In this document: positions 8,098 through 16,296 of the stretch, one piece after another
Position numbering within the stretch: position 1 is the stretch's first letter
Layout of the letters: every line of letters starts with the position of its first letter
Made by a program: the position numbers and the translations under genes
Notes under the pieces: model-generated
The model's input: the letters and a program-made list of their open reading frames with translations, nothing else
Databases searched by the model: none
Told to the model about the DNA's origin: nothing
Source of the DNA: an uncultured Lachnospiraceae bacterium
GTDB taxonomy: Bacteria; Bacillota; Clostridia; Lachnospirales; Lachnospiraceae
Length of the DNA stretch: 36,722 nt
Direction: 5' to 3'
NCBI GenBank assembly: GCA_910577825.1
Contig: CAJTOK010000037.1
Span: 1-36,722 of the forward strand

Positions 8098-8196
8098 CTG
8101 TCTGTTATGCAGCTGCCATAAGCTATTATAAATTATACTGCACCTTCATGCCATAGTCCGTCTTTACTGGGAAGAAAGAGGACTTTATATTAATAA

Positions 8197-8529
8197 TTAT
8201 AATTGTGTCTTCATTGAATCATACAGCTGCTGTGCCAGTCCTAAACCACCGCCATCAACAATAGCATCTGCATATGTTTCATTAAGCATACTGCTGAAAT
8301 ACTGCATGTATTCACCTTTTTCATCTTCATTTTCAAGTGTTTTTTTAGACTCCTCAATTATCTTCTGGACAAAGTATGATTCAAAATCCTTACATACTTC
8401 CATAAGCTTTTCTTCATCCCCTGTTGTCCCTATATTATCAAGTTTATTTTGCAGGGATGAACCTGTATAAGAATTTATATTATTATAATATGTATCGTAT
8501 ATTGATGATGTATCTAATATAGAAGCCAT
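8197..8529 (-). CDS. flgJ: FlgJ-like rod-binding protein, single domain
   Basis: The 110-residue product matches the N-terminal rod-binding domain of FlgJ, which helps assemble the flagellar rod through the cell wall. Recognisable parts are CKDFESYFVQKIIEESKKTL near residues 47-66 and the C-terminal ADAIVDGGGLGLAQQLYDSM. There is no peptidoglycan hydrolase domain, as is usual outside proteobacteria. A TTG sits immediately before the ATG; the ATG at 8529 is preferred because AAGGTGG lies a few bases upstream. It is the last gene of mbl-flgF-flgG-flgJ. Confidence 0.85.
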   Translation of the reverse strand: MASILDTSSIYDTYYNNINSYTGSSLQNKLDNIGTTGDEEKLMEVCKDFESYFVQKIIEESKKTLENEDEKGEYMQYFSSMLNETYADAIVDGGGLGLAQQLYDSMKTQL

Positions 8530-8609
8530 CAAACCACCTTACCCTTCTTTATATTGTTGAAGTTCTTTCTTAGGCTGCGTTTTTTACAGTTTTAGAAGGA
8601 TTTTCCAAC

Positions 8610-9428
8610 TTATTGCCTGAGGTTGTTTGCCTGCTGGAGCATTTCATCTGAAGCTTGTATTGCTTTGGAATTCATTTCATAAGCACGTTGTGTAACAATC
8701 ATGTCAACCATTTCATCCACTGCCTGTACGCCTGAATGTTCAAGATACCCATGTTTTACTGTACTTCTTTTTAAGTTTGCATCAAGTCCTTCAACCCTTG
8801 GTTCACCTGAAGCAAGGGAAGCACCCAGATAACTTCCTCCAAGCTTGGTAAGCCCTGAAGGATTGTTAAACTGCGTCATTCCTATAGTAATATTTAAAGA
8901 AACCGGGTTGTTGTCATCACCTTTATAGTAAATATTGCCATAATTATCAAAATAAAGCCTTTTAGTATCAAGGTCATTGGCAAATGTAATACGGTTGCCA
9001 TTAGTATCAAGGACTGCATACCCGTCAGCTGTTGAAAGGGTCATTCCGGCAGTATCCACAGACAGGATAAAATGCCCGTTCCTTGTATATCCTGTAGAAC
9101 CATCAGGCATATCAACCATAAAGAAGCCGTCGCCATTTATGCCGAAATCAAAATCCCCTTTGCTTTCAGTAAGCTCCCCGTCACCATTATATGATGTTGT
9201 TATGGCAGCAACCCTTACACCAAGTCCTACCTCTGCACTAACTGGCTTAACAACGCCATTTGTATCATTAGTCCTTTTCTGTATAGTCTGGTATAAAAGT
9301 GACTGGAATGCGGTTGTTTCTTTCTTATAACCAGTTGTATTAATATTTGAAAGATTATTTGATATAACATCAAGACTGGTCTGCTGGGCTTTCATTCCCG
9401 AAGCAGCAGTCCAAAGTGACCTCATCAT
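8610..9428 (-). CDS. flgG: flagellar basal-body rod/hook protein, FlgG-like
   Basis: A 272-residue rod protein exported through the flagellar type III pathway to form the distal rod. The N-terminal motif (LWTAASGMKAQQTSLDVISNN, residues 4-24) and the C-terminal block (VDEMVDMIVTQRAYEMNSKA) are the diagnostic heptad-rich ends of the FlgG/FlgF/FlhP group. In Bacillus subtilis the equivalents next to mbl are called FlhO and FlhP, and this would be FlhP. ATG ATG opens the frame. It begins 34 bases after flgF. Confidence 0.92.
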   Translation of the reverse strand: MMRSLWTAASGMKAQQTSLDVISNNLSNINTTGYKKETTAFQSLLYQTIQKRTNDTNGVVKPVSAEVGLGVRVAAITTSYNGDGELTESKGDFDFGINGDGFFMVDMPDGSTGYTRNGHFILSVDTAGMTLSTADGYAVLDTNGNRITFANDLDTKRLYFDNYGNIYYKGDDNNPVSLNITIGMTQFNNPSGLTKLGGSYLGASLASGEPRVEGLDANLKRSTVKHGYLEHSGVQAVDEMVDMIVTQRAYEMNSKAIQASDEMLQQANNLRQ

Positions 9429-9462
9429 ATTTTAAAACCTGCCCTTCCCCTGTAATATTTTA

Positions 9463-10236
9463 TCATAACCTGCCGACCTCAGTAACAGCCTTGCCAATAA
9501 GGTTATCCTGTGTCTGTATCATTTTCTGTCCTGCTTCATATGCACGTGTTATTGTAATCATTGAAACCATCTGGTCTATTACATTAACATTGGACTGTTC
9601 TGTAAATCCCTGCAGCATTCCTGCATAGGACTGCCGGGTGGTGGCACCGTTTACTGCCCTGTACATATTTTCACCGTAAGGTTCGAGGTAATTATAATCC
9701 TCAAAGTCTGTAAGTGCAATAGTAGCTACCTGTACGCCATCTGCATAAACTGCACCGCTGTTCTTAATGGCAATCTCTGTTGCGTCTAATGGTACTTGTA
9801 TATCACCACCTGCACCCTGCAGATGGTTGCCATCAGTATCAACTATAAAACCATCCCTGGTTACAGTGAACCTTCCATTACGTGTATACATTGTTTCATC
9901 ATTGCCATTGGCATCTGTGACCCTCATTGTGAAGAAACCGTCACCCTCAATAGCAATATCATATGTATTGCCAGTTTCCCTTAAAGAACCCTGTGTCCAG
10001 TCTGTATATGTTTCACCTATTTTGACACCAAGGTTCATATTGCCTATTGGCTCATCAAGATACGCATTAGAGCCGTCCCTTATCTTAATTGCCATCATAT
10101 CTTTAAAAGACTGGCTGGTAACATTTTCAGTTTTATATCCTACGGTTGCTGAATTAGCTAAGTTATTAGATATGATATCCAGTCTTTTCTGTTCATTGAC
10201 CATGCCTGTATACGCAGTGTATAATCCTCTGACCAT
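9463..10236 (-). CDS. flgF: flagellar basal-body rod protein, FlgF/FlhO-like
   Basis: A 257-residue rod protein paralogous to its downstream neighbour. The N-terminus (LYTAYTGMVNEQKRLDIISN) and the C-terminus (VIDQMVSMITITRAYEAGQK) carry the conserved flagellar rod/hook motifs, with a variable beta-rich domain between (GDGFFTMRVTDANG). AAGGGG precedes the ATG. It follows mbl by 168 bases, and a sigma-D-like promoter in that gap could drive flgF-flgG-flgJ separately from mbl. Whether the protein is strictly proximal rod (FlgF) or FlhO-like cannot be settled here. Confidence 0.9.
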   Translation of the reverse strand: MVRGLYTAYTGMVNEQKRLDIISNNLANSATVGYKTENVTSQSFKDMMAIKIRDGSNAYLDEPIGNMNLGVKIGETYTDWTQGSLRETGNTYDIAIEGDGFFTMRVTDANGNDETMYTRNGRFTVTRDGFIVDTDGNHLQGAGGDIQVPLDATEIAIKNSGAVYADGVQVATIALTDFEDYNYLEPYGENMYRAVNGATTRQSYAGMLQGFTEQSNVNVIDQMVSMITITRAYEAGQKMIQTQDNLIGKAVTEVGRL

Positions 10237-10338
10237 CCGTAAATTCCCCTTCCATGTCCTGGAACTCTGTTGCCAGAAACCAGATATTGCGTTACATAAT
10301 AAATTAAAAATCCTGTTATAAAATTACCCACATAGGTT

Positions 10339-10366
10339 ATATCGTCAGTTTTAATTAAACCAATTA
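10339..10366 (-). promoter_or_regulatory. sigma-D (sigma-28)-like promoter ahead of flgF
   Basis: On the minus strand GACGATAT (10346-10339) matches seven of eight bases of the flagellar sigma -10 GCCGATAT. A partial TAAT -35 (10366-10363) lies 16 bases upstream. The distance to flgF is about 100 bases. The same GACGATA core recurs in the strong sigma-D promoter near 29009-29036. Confidence 0.5.
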
Positions 10367-10371
10367 GCATT

Positions 10372-10394
10372 ATGGCAGCCTTAAACGCCGCCAT
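10372..10394 (-). terminator. hairpin after mbl, possible partial terminator
   Basis: ATGGCGGC and GCTGCCAT form an 8-bp stem with one G-U pair and a 7-base loop, 11 bases after the mbl stop on the minus strand. Only a weak T-rich stretch follows, so it may attenuate but not stop transcription into flgF. Confidence 0.4.
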
Positions 10395-10404
10395 TTGTTA
10401 CATT

Positions 10405-11403
10405 TTAATCATTGTCATCACGTTTGCCGCTTAAAAATTCAACAAACTTGCCAGTTCCTACTGCAACTGCAGTCATAGGGTCTTCTGCAGTCATAGTTGT
10501 AATGCCTGTCCTTTCTTCTATAAGTTCTTCAAGCCCGTATAAAAGGCTGCCGCCGCCTGTAAGGACAATTCCCCTGTCTGCAACATCTGCTGCAAGTTCA
10601 GGAGGTGTCTTTTCAAGTACACTGTGTACTGCTTCAACTATCTGTGATGTAATTTCTTTCAGTGCATCAAGTGTTTCGTCAGATGTTACTGTTATGGTCT
10701 TAGGAAGGCCGGTAACAAGGTTACGTCCCCTTACATCCATAGTTTCAACTTCCGGACGCTTATATGCTGAACCAATTTTAACTTTTATATCTTCTGCAGT
10801 CCTTTCACCTATAAGCAGGTTATGGGTCTTGCGCATATAACGCACAATAGCTTCATCAAAATCATCACCTGCAACCTTAATAGATGTGCTTACAACTGTA
10901 CCACCAAGTGAAATTACAGCTATATCAGCAGTACCGCCTCCTATATCTACAATCATATTGCCACATGGCCTTGCAATATCAATTCCTGCACCAATAGCAG
11001 CTGCTATTGGCTCTTCTATAATAGCTACTTCCCTTGCTCCTGCTTCATATGTTGCGTCTTCTACAGCTTTCTTTTCAACTTCGGTAACCCCGCTTGGGAC
11101 ACACACGCTTATGCGCGGTTTCCTGAAACGTGTCTTGCCACATGATTTCTGGATAAAGTAGCGCAGCATCTTTTCAGTTACAGTATAATCAGATATAACT
11201 CCCTGGCGTAATGGCCGCACTGCAACAATATTGCCTGGTGTACGTCCAAGCATGAGCCTTGCATCCTCTCCAATAGCCTTAATCTTATTAGTATCCCGGT
11301 CAAATGCAACAACTGAAGGTTCTCTTAAAACAACACCTTTACCTTTTATATATACAAGCACATTAGCTGTGCCAAGATCAATTCCGATATCACTGCCAAC
11401 CAT
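10405..11403 (-). CDS. mbl: MreB/Mbl-family rod-shape actin homologue
   Basis: A 332-residue bacterial actin that polymerises under the membrane and guides lateral cell-wall synthesis. Phosphate 1 motif DIGIDLGTANV (5-15), phosphate 2 VDIGGGTADIAVIS near 157-170 and the adenosine motif VLTGGGSLLYGL near 285 are all present. Adjacency to flgF/flgG matches the mbl-flhO-flhP order in Bacillus, which is why Mbl is preferred over MreB; sequence alone does not separate the paralogues. AAAGGAGA precedes the ATG. Confidence 0.92.
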   Translation of the reverse strand: MVGSDIGIDLGTANVLVYIKGKGVVLREPSVVAFDRDTNKIKAIGEDARLMLGRTPGNIVAVRPLRQGVISDYTVTEKMLRYFIQKSCGKTRFRKPRISVCVPSGVTEVEKKAVEDATYEAGAREVAIIEEPIAAAIGAGIDIARPCGNMIVDIGGGTADIAVISLGGTVVSTSIKVAGDDFDEAIVRYMRKTHNLLIGERTAEDIKVKIGSAYKRPEVETMDVRGRNLVTGLPKTITVTSDETLDALKEITSQIVEAVHSVLEKTPPELAADVADRGIVLTGGGSLLYGLEELIEERTGITTMTAEDPMTAVAVGTGKFVEFLSGKRDDND

Positions 11404-11477
11404 TAATTTTCTCCTTTCAACGCAACTTACAACTCTATTTTTTCCAAAGTTAAACCAAAATAAACATACACTCTATC

Positions 11478-11505
11478 ATTATATACCATTTATTGCAAAT
11501 TTAAA
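11478..11505 (-). promoter_or_regulatory. likely sigma-A promoter of mbl
   Basis: Minus-strand TATAAT (11483-11478) is a perfect -10. TTTAAA (11505-11500) lies 16 bases upstream and matches the -35 at four of six positions. It lies about 75 bases ahead of the mbl start. Confidence 0.45.
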
Positions 11506-11605
11506 AGTGGATTTTTTATAAATTTATATCCATGCACTATAGGCGGAGAGCATTTTATTGCCTGCTTCTGTAATAAATAAGATAAAAGCAGGTGTTTTTG
11601 CTGTT
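11506..11605. other. divergent intergenic DNA with an inverted repeat
   Basis: Between the mbl promoter and the promoter of the next plus-strand gene, CCTGCTT and AAGCAGG (about 11562-11592) can form a 7-bp stem with a long loop, followed on the plus strand by TGTTTTTG. No gene is seen here. It could be a terminator remnant or an operator. Confidence 0.3.
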
Positions 11606-11634
11606 TTGACTAAAGCGCTATTATGTTTTATAAT
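11606..11634 (+). promoter_or_regulatory. sigma-A promoter of the small membrane protein gene
   Basis: TTGACT (11606-11611) and TATAAT (11629-11634) are separated by exactly 17 bases. That is five of six and six of six matches. The start codon chosen for the following gene is 45 bases downstream. Confidence 0.85.
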
Positions 11635-11678
11635 ATAACTTGTATAAAACTACAAAATATAACAGATTGGAGCTGCTT

Positions 11679-12146
11679 ATGCCAGATTCTAAAAAACTAA
11701 ACAAAGAAATATCACTTATAAGCAGGTATGCAGGGCTGAAATATTCTAAATACACCCTGGTTTTAATGCTTGCATTTATATACCTTCAAATGGGTAGTAC
11801 AACACCTGTATATATTTTGATGGTGGCCGTATCTGTGCCCGCATTTTTAGGGCTTGCTGCCAGTATATCACCAGACCATAAAAGCAAAGAGGGGCTTTTG
11901 CTTCCATATACAGCTGGAAAGTATAAATTTGACATAACCAGGTACAAAAATGAAAAATATGGTTATATATCAAGCTGCCTTCTTCTGTTATTATGGCAGG
12001 CAAAGATAAACCTGTATGGTTTATATAGTATGCCATTAAAAGCAGTTCCTGCCATTGTAATTATTATATATACCCTTGTACGTATAATTACCGGGGTTTT
12101 TATTAAATATAAAATCAAATATGGTTTTATAAATCTTAATATGTAA
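11679..12146 (+). CDS. unrecognised small integral membrane protein
   Basis: I do not recognise this 155-residue protein. It has about four hydrophobic stretches (near residues 25-42, 44-62, 95-108 and 117-137) in a basic background, so it is probably a multi-pass membrane protein. The ATG at 11679 was chosen over an upstream TTG at 11640 because TTGGAG lies just ahead of it and because the TTG would begin only a few bases after the promoter -10. It has a consensus promoter and a strong terminator and stands alone as a transcription unit between mbl and the Ser-rich gene. Confidence 0.7.
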   Translation: MPDSKKLNKEISLISRYAGLKYSKYTLVLMLAFIYLQMGSTTPVYILMVAVSVPAFLGLAASISPDHKSKEGLLLPYTAGKYKFDITRYKNEKYGYISSCLLLLLWQAKINLYGLYSMPLKAVPAIVIIIYTLVRIITGVFIKYKIKYGFINLNM

Positions 12147-12168
12147 AAATTGCATCTTTGCAAAATGC

Positions 12169-12216
12169 AAAAGATGGCAAGATAAATACTCTAATTAATT
12201 ATCTTACCATCTTTTT
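12169..12216. terminator. bidirectional intrinsic terminator
   Basis: AAGATGG-CA-AGATAA pairs with TTATCT-TA-CCATCTT, giving two stacked stems of 6-7 bp with a small internal loop. Five T residues follow on the plus strand and four on the minus. It separates two convergent genes. Confidence 0.85.
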
Positions 12217-12268
12217 ATGTCATTTTTGTATACTATATATTACTTTTATATTACTTTTTAATTAAGAA

Positions 12269-12892
12269 TTATGTAAGGCTGTTTCCTGCTGATGGAAGTT
12301 TTGAAGCAAGCCCGCCTTCAATATTTTCTATATAAGAATCAAAATCAAATTCCTGGAAAGCATTTGCTGCTGATGGTGCTTGTGCCATGCCTGCTGCTGC
12401 CTGTGATGTGGAAGCAGTGGAAGAGGAAGTGTTATTATTGGCCATCCGGGCTGCTGCTTGTGACTTGTCCAGAAAATACTGGTAAATCTCCTGTACGGTT
12501 TTATATGAACTGGTCTGGGATTCACCAGCCTCATCTGCATCTTCAAGTGCATCTGAAAGCTTCTGTGCCATATTCCCTGCTTCGGTTGTTTCTGCATTAA
12601 GATAAAGCTTCAAAATAGATGAAAAACTTGATATAGCACCAAGCTGGCCTAAACTGCCGCTTCCATAAAGCCCGGATGATGTGCCAAGAAGTGATGATAA
12701 AGCTGATGATGAATATGCCTGGCTTATAGAACCCATAAGCCCTGATAATCCAAGCCCGCCGGAATCCTGTGAATAGCTGCCCGATAATGCGTTAAGCATG
12801 GTGCTTGTTGAATTGTTATTTATTAAATACTGGTAATATAAATCCTTTTCACTAAGGGAAGATAATGCACTTATAGCTGATAAATCTGCCAT
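12269..12892 (-). CDS. unrecognised Ser/Gly/Ala-rich protein
   Basis: I do not recognise this 207-residue protein. The first 110 residues are low-complexity Ser, Gly and Leu (GGLGLSGLMGSISQ, SSLLGTSSGLYGSGSLG). An Ala/Gln/Thr-rich stretch lies near 145-180 and the tail is acidic (FDFDSYIENIEGG). No signal peptide, lipobox or membrane segment is apparent. The ATG at 12892 was chosen over one 45 bases upstream because TGGAGGTGG sits immediately ahead of it. Composition and location among flagellar genes would fit a protein exported without a signal peptide, but this is inference. Confidence 0.65.
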   Translation of the reverse strand: MADLSAISALSSLSEKDLYYQYLINNNSTSTMLNALSGSYSQDSGGLGLSGLMGSISQAYSSSALSSLLGTSSGLYGSGSLGQLGAISSFSSILKLYLNAETTEAGNMAQKLSDALEDADEAGESQTSSYKTVQEIYQYFLDKSQAAARMANNNTSSSTASTSQAAAGMAQAPSAANAFQEFDFDSYIENIEGGLASKLPSAGNSLT

Positions 12893-12927
12893 ATTTCCAC
12901 CTCCATACTGAATAAACTGATATATGT

Positions 12928-12956
12928 ATATTAACACAAAATATGGTTAAATCCAA
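12928..12956 (-). promoter_or_regulatory. possible sigma-A promoter of the Ser-rich protein gene
   Basis: On the minus strand TTGGAT (12956-12951) and TAATAT (12933-12928) lie 17 bases apart, each with four of six matches, about 36 bases ahead of the chosen start. Confidence 0.45.
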
Positions 12957-13001
12957 GCTAATTTAGTTACATGCCAGGATAACCGTAACTTTTAACTGGT
13001 T

Positions 13002-14741
13002 TTACCTGCAGTCAAGTATTTTAAATTGTATATTTCCATACATGTTATTTATATCTGGTACATACAATATATCTATATTCTGGCCACATATCCCGTCCTG
13101 CATATTAATCCAGGCATTCTCTCCATAGCGGGCAGTTACCGCGGCACCGGTACATCTTTCTGCATTAAAATCAACTGCATCAAACACTTTTCCTTCATCT
13201 TCCAGTTTAAGCCTTGCAATCTGGTTTTCTTTTCCGCACATATGTACAGATTTTATAATAACCCCACGCTTTGCAAAAACAGCTTTTTCATTTGCCTCAC
13301 CAAATGGTTCAAGCCATTTAAGCTGTGTAATAAGTTCCCTGCTTATATCTGCCAGTTTTACCTCTTTGTCAAATGTAACCTTTTCTATAAGTTCATCTGG
13401 TGAAAGGCTGCACTGCCTGTTTAAAACGCTGCGGAATTTATTAAGGTTTTCTTCCGGAAGGGAAAAGCCCGCTGCCATTGCATGTCCTCCAAATTCAGTT
13501 AAAAGCCCATGGCATTTCATAAGTTCTGACTGCATATGGTAACCTGGGATAGAACGTCCCGAACCTTTTAAGCCCCGTCCAGCTTTTGTAAGTACATATA
13601 CAGGGCGGTAATATTTTTCACGTACCCTTCCTGCTACAATCCCTGCTACACTTTCATGGCAGTTTTCAAGGTAAATAACAAGCACTGGTTCATTTTGCAT
13701 GTCAGAACCAGCTGCCTGCCTGTCTGCCTCTGCTTCTGCCTTTGCTGTCATATCTTTTCTTTCTTCATTGAAGCGTACAAGTTCCTGGGCACGTCTTGCT
13801 GCTTCTGTGCTGTTATCTTCAAGCAAAAGCTCCATGCCCTTTGCTGCATCTGAAAGCCTGCCGGCTGCATTGATACATGGGCCTATACGGAAACCAATGC
13901 TGCCTGTATTAATATCTTTGCCAAGCTGTAATTCGTCTAAAAGTGCAATAAGGCCTTTATTCTTTAAAATATTTCTGTCTGAAAGCAGTTTAATCCCGTT
14001 GCTTACAATAATCCTGTTTTCATCTGTTAAAGGGACTACATCACACACTGTAGCTATTGCTGCAAATGGAAGTAATTCTTCAATATAATTTTTATTGTTT
14101 TCCTGTTCAAATATATAGCTTAAAATCTTATATGCCACCCCTGCACCGCATAACTGTGGGAATGGGTAGTTACATTCCGGCTGTTTAGGATTTACAACTG
14201 CATCTGCAGCAGGTATAACAGGCCTGCCATCTTCTGATGGCACTTCATGGTGGTCGGTAATAATATATTTAATGCCAAGTTCTTTTGCACGGAGTGCGGC
14301 ATCTGTTGCGGAAATTCCGTTATCACATGTAATTACCAGCCCAGCACCGCAGCTATATGCTTCATCAGCCATATAGCTGCGTATTCCGTAGCCGTCCTTT
14401 ATACGGTGGGGAATCCGGTAGTCCGCATTGCCGCCAAGCATTGAAATGCCTTTAACCAGTATATATGTAGACATTATCCCATCAACATCATAATCGCCAA
14501 TAACCCTTATTTTAATACCTTTTTTAATAGATTCTTTTAATAGGCCGGCCGCCTTTACAAGGTCTTTCATAAGTTCTGGTTTATACATAAGTTCCAGGCC
14601 AGGGAAAAGGTATTTATCCATTGCTTCCCATGTGTACAGGCCTCTTTTAACAAGAATCTCTGCAAATATTTCTGTTATATTATAACGTGATGCAATTTTT
14701 CCAAATTCCGCATTACACCGTTTGCTTATCCACCTTTTCAA
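13002..14741 (-). CDS. recJ: single-stranded-DNA-specific exonuclease RecJ
   Basis: RecJ degrades single-stranded DNA 5' to 3' in recombination and repair. The 579-residue protein has the DHH-family motifs: DYDVDGIMS near residue 84, CDNGIS, DHHEVP near 163 and, in the DHHA1 domain, EFGGHAMAAGFSLP near 420, followed by the C-terminal OB-like region. Length and motifs indicate a functional enzyme. The start is TTG; AAAGGAGG lies about 9 bases before it and no in-frame ATG is close. It lies downstream of rpsR beyond a terminator. Confidence 0.94.
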   Translation of the reverse strand: MKRWISKRCNAEFGKIASRYNITEIFAEILVKRGLYTWEAMDKYLFPGLELMYKPELMKDLVKAAGLLKESIKKGIKIRVIGDYDVDGIMSTYILVKGISMLGGNADYRIPHRIKDGYGIRSYMADEAYSCGAGLVITCDNGISATDAALRAKELGIKYIITDHHEVPSEDGRPVIPAADAVVNPKQPECNYPFPQLCGAGVAYKILSYIFEQENNKNYIEELLPFAAIATVCDVVPLTDENRIIVSNGIKLLSDRNILKNKGLIALLDELQLGKDINTGSIGFRIGPCINAAGRLSDAAKGMELLLEDNSTEAARRAQELVRFNEERKDMTAKAEAEADRQAAGSDMQNEPVLVIYLENCHESVAGIVAGRVREKYYRPVYVLTKAGRGLKGSGRSIPGYHMQSELMKCHGLLTEFGGHAMAAGFSLPEENLNKFRSVLNRQCSLSPDELIEKVTFDKEVKLADISRELITQLKWLEPFGEANEKAVFAKRGVIIKSVHMCGKENQIARLKLEDEGKVFDAVDFNAERCTGAAVTARYGENAWINMQDGICGQNIDILYVPDINNMYGNIQFKILDCR

Positions 14742-14771
14742 AGTGTCTCATCCTCCTTTGGTTTATTAATG

Positions 14772-14818
14772 ATAAAAAGCAAAATAACCACTCCATGGCA
14801 ATTATGGAATGGTTATTT
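14772..14818 (-). terminator. intrinsic terminator of the rpsF-ssb-rpsR operon
   Basis: On the minus strand AAATAACCATTCCAT pairs with ATGGAGTGGTTATTT (one G-U pair, loop of about 7), and TTGCTTTTTATC follows. It lies about 40 bases after the rpsR stop. Confidence 0.8.
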
Positions 14819-14857
14819 CTATATTATATTAACTGTACCAGAAAACCTGGAATGATT

Positions 14858-15118
14858 TTAATCAGTTGTATAAGGCATAATTGCCACATGGCGGGCACGT
14901 TTAACAGCTACTGTTAAAGCCCTCTGGTGCTTTGCACAGTTTCCTGTAATCCTTCTTGGAAGGATTTTGCCCCTTTCAGATACATATCTTTTTAATTTAT
15001 TAACATCTTTATAGTCAACTACATCATGCTCTTTATCTGCACAGAAAGCACATACTTTCTTCCTTCTGCGGGCAGGCCTTCTTCTTGCGCCTTCTTTATC
15101 GCCTTTATTATAAGCCAT
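14858..15118 (-). CDS. rpsR: 30S ribosomal protein S18 (bS18)
   Basis: S18 forms a heterodimer with S6 on the small-subunit platform. The 86-residue sequence has a basic N-terminus (GARRRPARRRKKVCAFCADK) and the conserved core RYVSERGKILPRRITGNCAKHQR. The CxxC near residues 23-26 and a later Cys and His resemble a zinc-type S18. GGAGGTTT precedes the ATG. It is the third gene of rpsF-ssb-rpsR, 31 bases after ssb. Confidence 0.98.
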   Translation of the reverse strand: MAYNKGDKEGARRRPARRRKKVCAFCADKEHDVVDYKDVNKLKRYVSERGKILPRRITGNCAKHQRALTVAVKRARHVAIMPYTTD

Positions 15119-15149
15119 GTTTAAACCTCCTTTAATTATTTAATGGTAA

Positions 15150-15608
15150 TTAAAACTTGAATGGCAGTTCTTCCTCAATAGCATCAGGAATATTCATAAA
15201 ACCGTCACCTGCTGCCTGTGCTGTTTCAGGCCTTGCCGGGGCTGCCTGCTGGTATCCGCCAGATGGCATTGATGCCTGGGATGCTGCTTTGCTTTCAACA
15301 AACTCCTGTTCTTCTACAACAATATCTGTTGTATAAACCTTCTGGCCTTCCTTGTTAGTGTAACTACCTGTCTGTATACGGCCCGTTACTCCGATTTTTA
15401 TACCCTGGTGAAGATAATTCTGGGCAAATTCTGCGCCTTTTCCAAATACAACACAGTTAATAAAATCTGCGGTCTGGTCATCACCCTGGCGTTTAAACCT
15501 GCGGTCTACTGCAAGTGTATACCTTGCTACCGCTGTCTGTGTTTCTCCTGAAGAATACCTTATATCAGGGTCACGTGTCAGACGTCCTACTAAAATAACC
15601 TTATTCAT
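15150..15608 (-). CDS. ssb: single-stranded DNA-binding protein
   Basis: SSB coats single-stranded DNA and recruits repair and replication proteins through its C-terminal tip. The 152-residue product has the OB fold (about 1-108; MNKVILVGRLTRDPDIRYS, ADFINCVVFGKGAE), a Gln/Ala-rich linker and an acidic-hydrophobic tip EEELPFKF. The usual tip ends in DDDIPF; here two residues extend beyond the PF. The gene lies between rpsF and rpsR, the standard order, with 21 bases to rpsF. Confidence 0.97.
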   Translation of the reverse strand: MNKVILVGRLTRDPDIRYSSGETQTAVARYTLAVDRRFKRQGDDQTADFINCVVFGKGAEFAQNYLHQGIKIGVTGRIQTGSYTNKEGQKVYTTDIVVEEQEFVESKAASQASMPSGGYQQAAPARPETAQAAGDGFMNIPDAIEEELPFKF

Positions 15609-15629
15609 AAAGGAAACACCTTACCTTTC

Positions 15630-15917
15630 TTATGCTTCCTGTCTGACGCATAAATATCTGAGGACATTATCCATAATACGTACAACCTGCTCAACCTTAC
15701 CTGGCACTTCAGGTTCTGCATCAAACTGGATAAAATAGTAAAAGCCTTCTTTCATATGCTGGATTTCATAAGCAAGTTTTTTCCTGCCCCATTCCTCAAC
15801 ATTTGTAATGCTGCCGCCGGCCTTTGTTATATAATCTTTTGCCTTTTCGACAGTTGCTGCTCTTACTTCATCTTCAATCTTAGCATCGACAACTAACGCT
15901 AACTCATATTTATTCAT
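15630..15917 (-). CDS. rpsF: 30S ribosomal protein S6 (bS6)
   Basis: S6 pairs with S18 on the small-subunit platform. The frame extends upstream, but the ATG at 15917 is correct: it gives 95 residues, the family length, begins MNKYELALVVDAKIED and is preceded by AAGGAGGT at about 15930-15937. The core VEEWGRKKLAYEIQHMKEGFY is intact. First gene of rpsF-ssb-rpsR. About 180 bases of non-coding DNA with dyads precede it, a likely place for the S6:S18-binding leader known in other bacteria. Confidence 0.97.
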   Translation of the reverse strand: MNKYELALVVDAKIEDEVRAATVEKAKDYITKAGGSITNVEEWGRKKLAYEIQHMKEGFYYFIQFDAEPEVPGKVEQVVRIMDNVLRYLCVRQEA

Positions 15918-15934
15918 AGCTGTCTTGTACCTCC

Positions 15935-16080
15935 TTCTGGTCTCTGGCTTCTCCCATGACCCTGGTCCTGCGTGATACAAAGAACCAGTGTGTGTTTAAA
16001 CACAACATGTCCTGACAGGGAAAAACAAGGAAATTTAACGTATCACAATCAAATACTTTAGCATATATCCATATTTTATG
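15935..16080 (-). promoter_or_regulatory. structured leader of rpsF, candidate S6:S18-responsive element
   Basis: The minus strand upstream of rpsF contains a perfect TGTGT-TTAA-ACACA hairpin (about 15989-16002), a CTGGT/ACCAG pairing flanking about 17 bases, and overlapping GACC/GGTC segments near the ribosome site. S6 and S18 autoregulate through such leaders in several phyla. The defining motif was not confirmed by alignment, so the assignment is tentative. Confidence 0.4.
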
Positions 16081-16095
16081 CAAGCTTTTTTTGGA

Positions 16096-16296
16096 TTAAT
16101 TTCCGTTATTTCCGGTTTCCTTATTTATAAATCCCCTGAAATTTTTCTCAACCTGTTTCCTTGGAAGCATTACCTGGTGTCCGCATCCATTGCATTTAAG
16201 GCGTATATCCATTCCTGTCCTTATAATTTCCCATGAATTATTTCCACAAGGGTGCTGTTTTTTCATTTTAATTACATCTCCGGTTTTTAAATCCAT
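16096..16296 (-). CDS. DUF951 family protein (YyzM-like)
   Basis: A 66-residue protein of the DUF951 family. The diagnostic pattern is clear: DVIKMKKQHPCGNNSWEI, then IRLKCNGCGHQVMLPRKQVEK, giving Cys-18 and a CxxC at about 35-38 that may bind a metal. Members are small, widespread in Firmicutes and usually lie near rpsF, as here. No biochemical function is established to my knowledge. Start: ATG at 16296 with AAAGAGG ahead. Confidence 0.9.
   Translation of the reverse strand: MDLKTGDVIKMKKQHPCGNNSWEIIRTGMDIRLKCNGCGHQVMLPRKQVEKNFRGFINKETGNNGN

Noticed and set aside
10158..10394. 78-codon minus-strand ORF ahead of flgF
   Set aside because: Overlaps flgF in another frame, contains the hairpin and the sigma-D-like promoter, and has no family resemblance.
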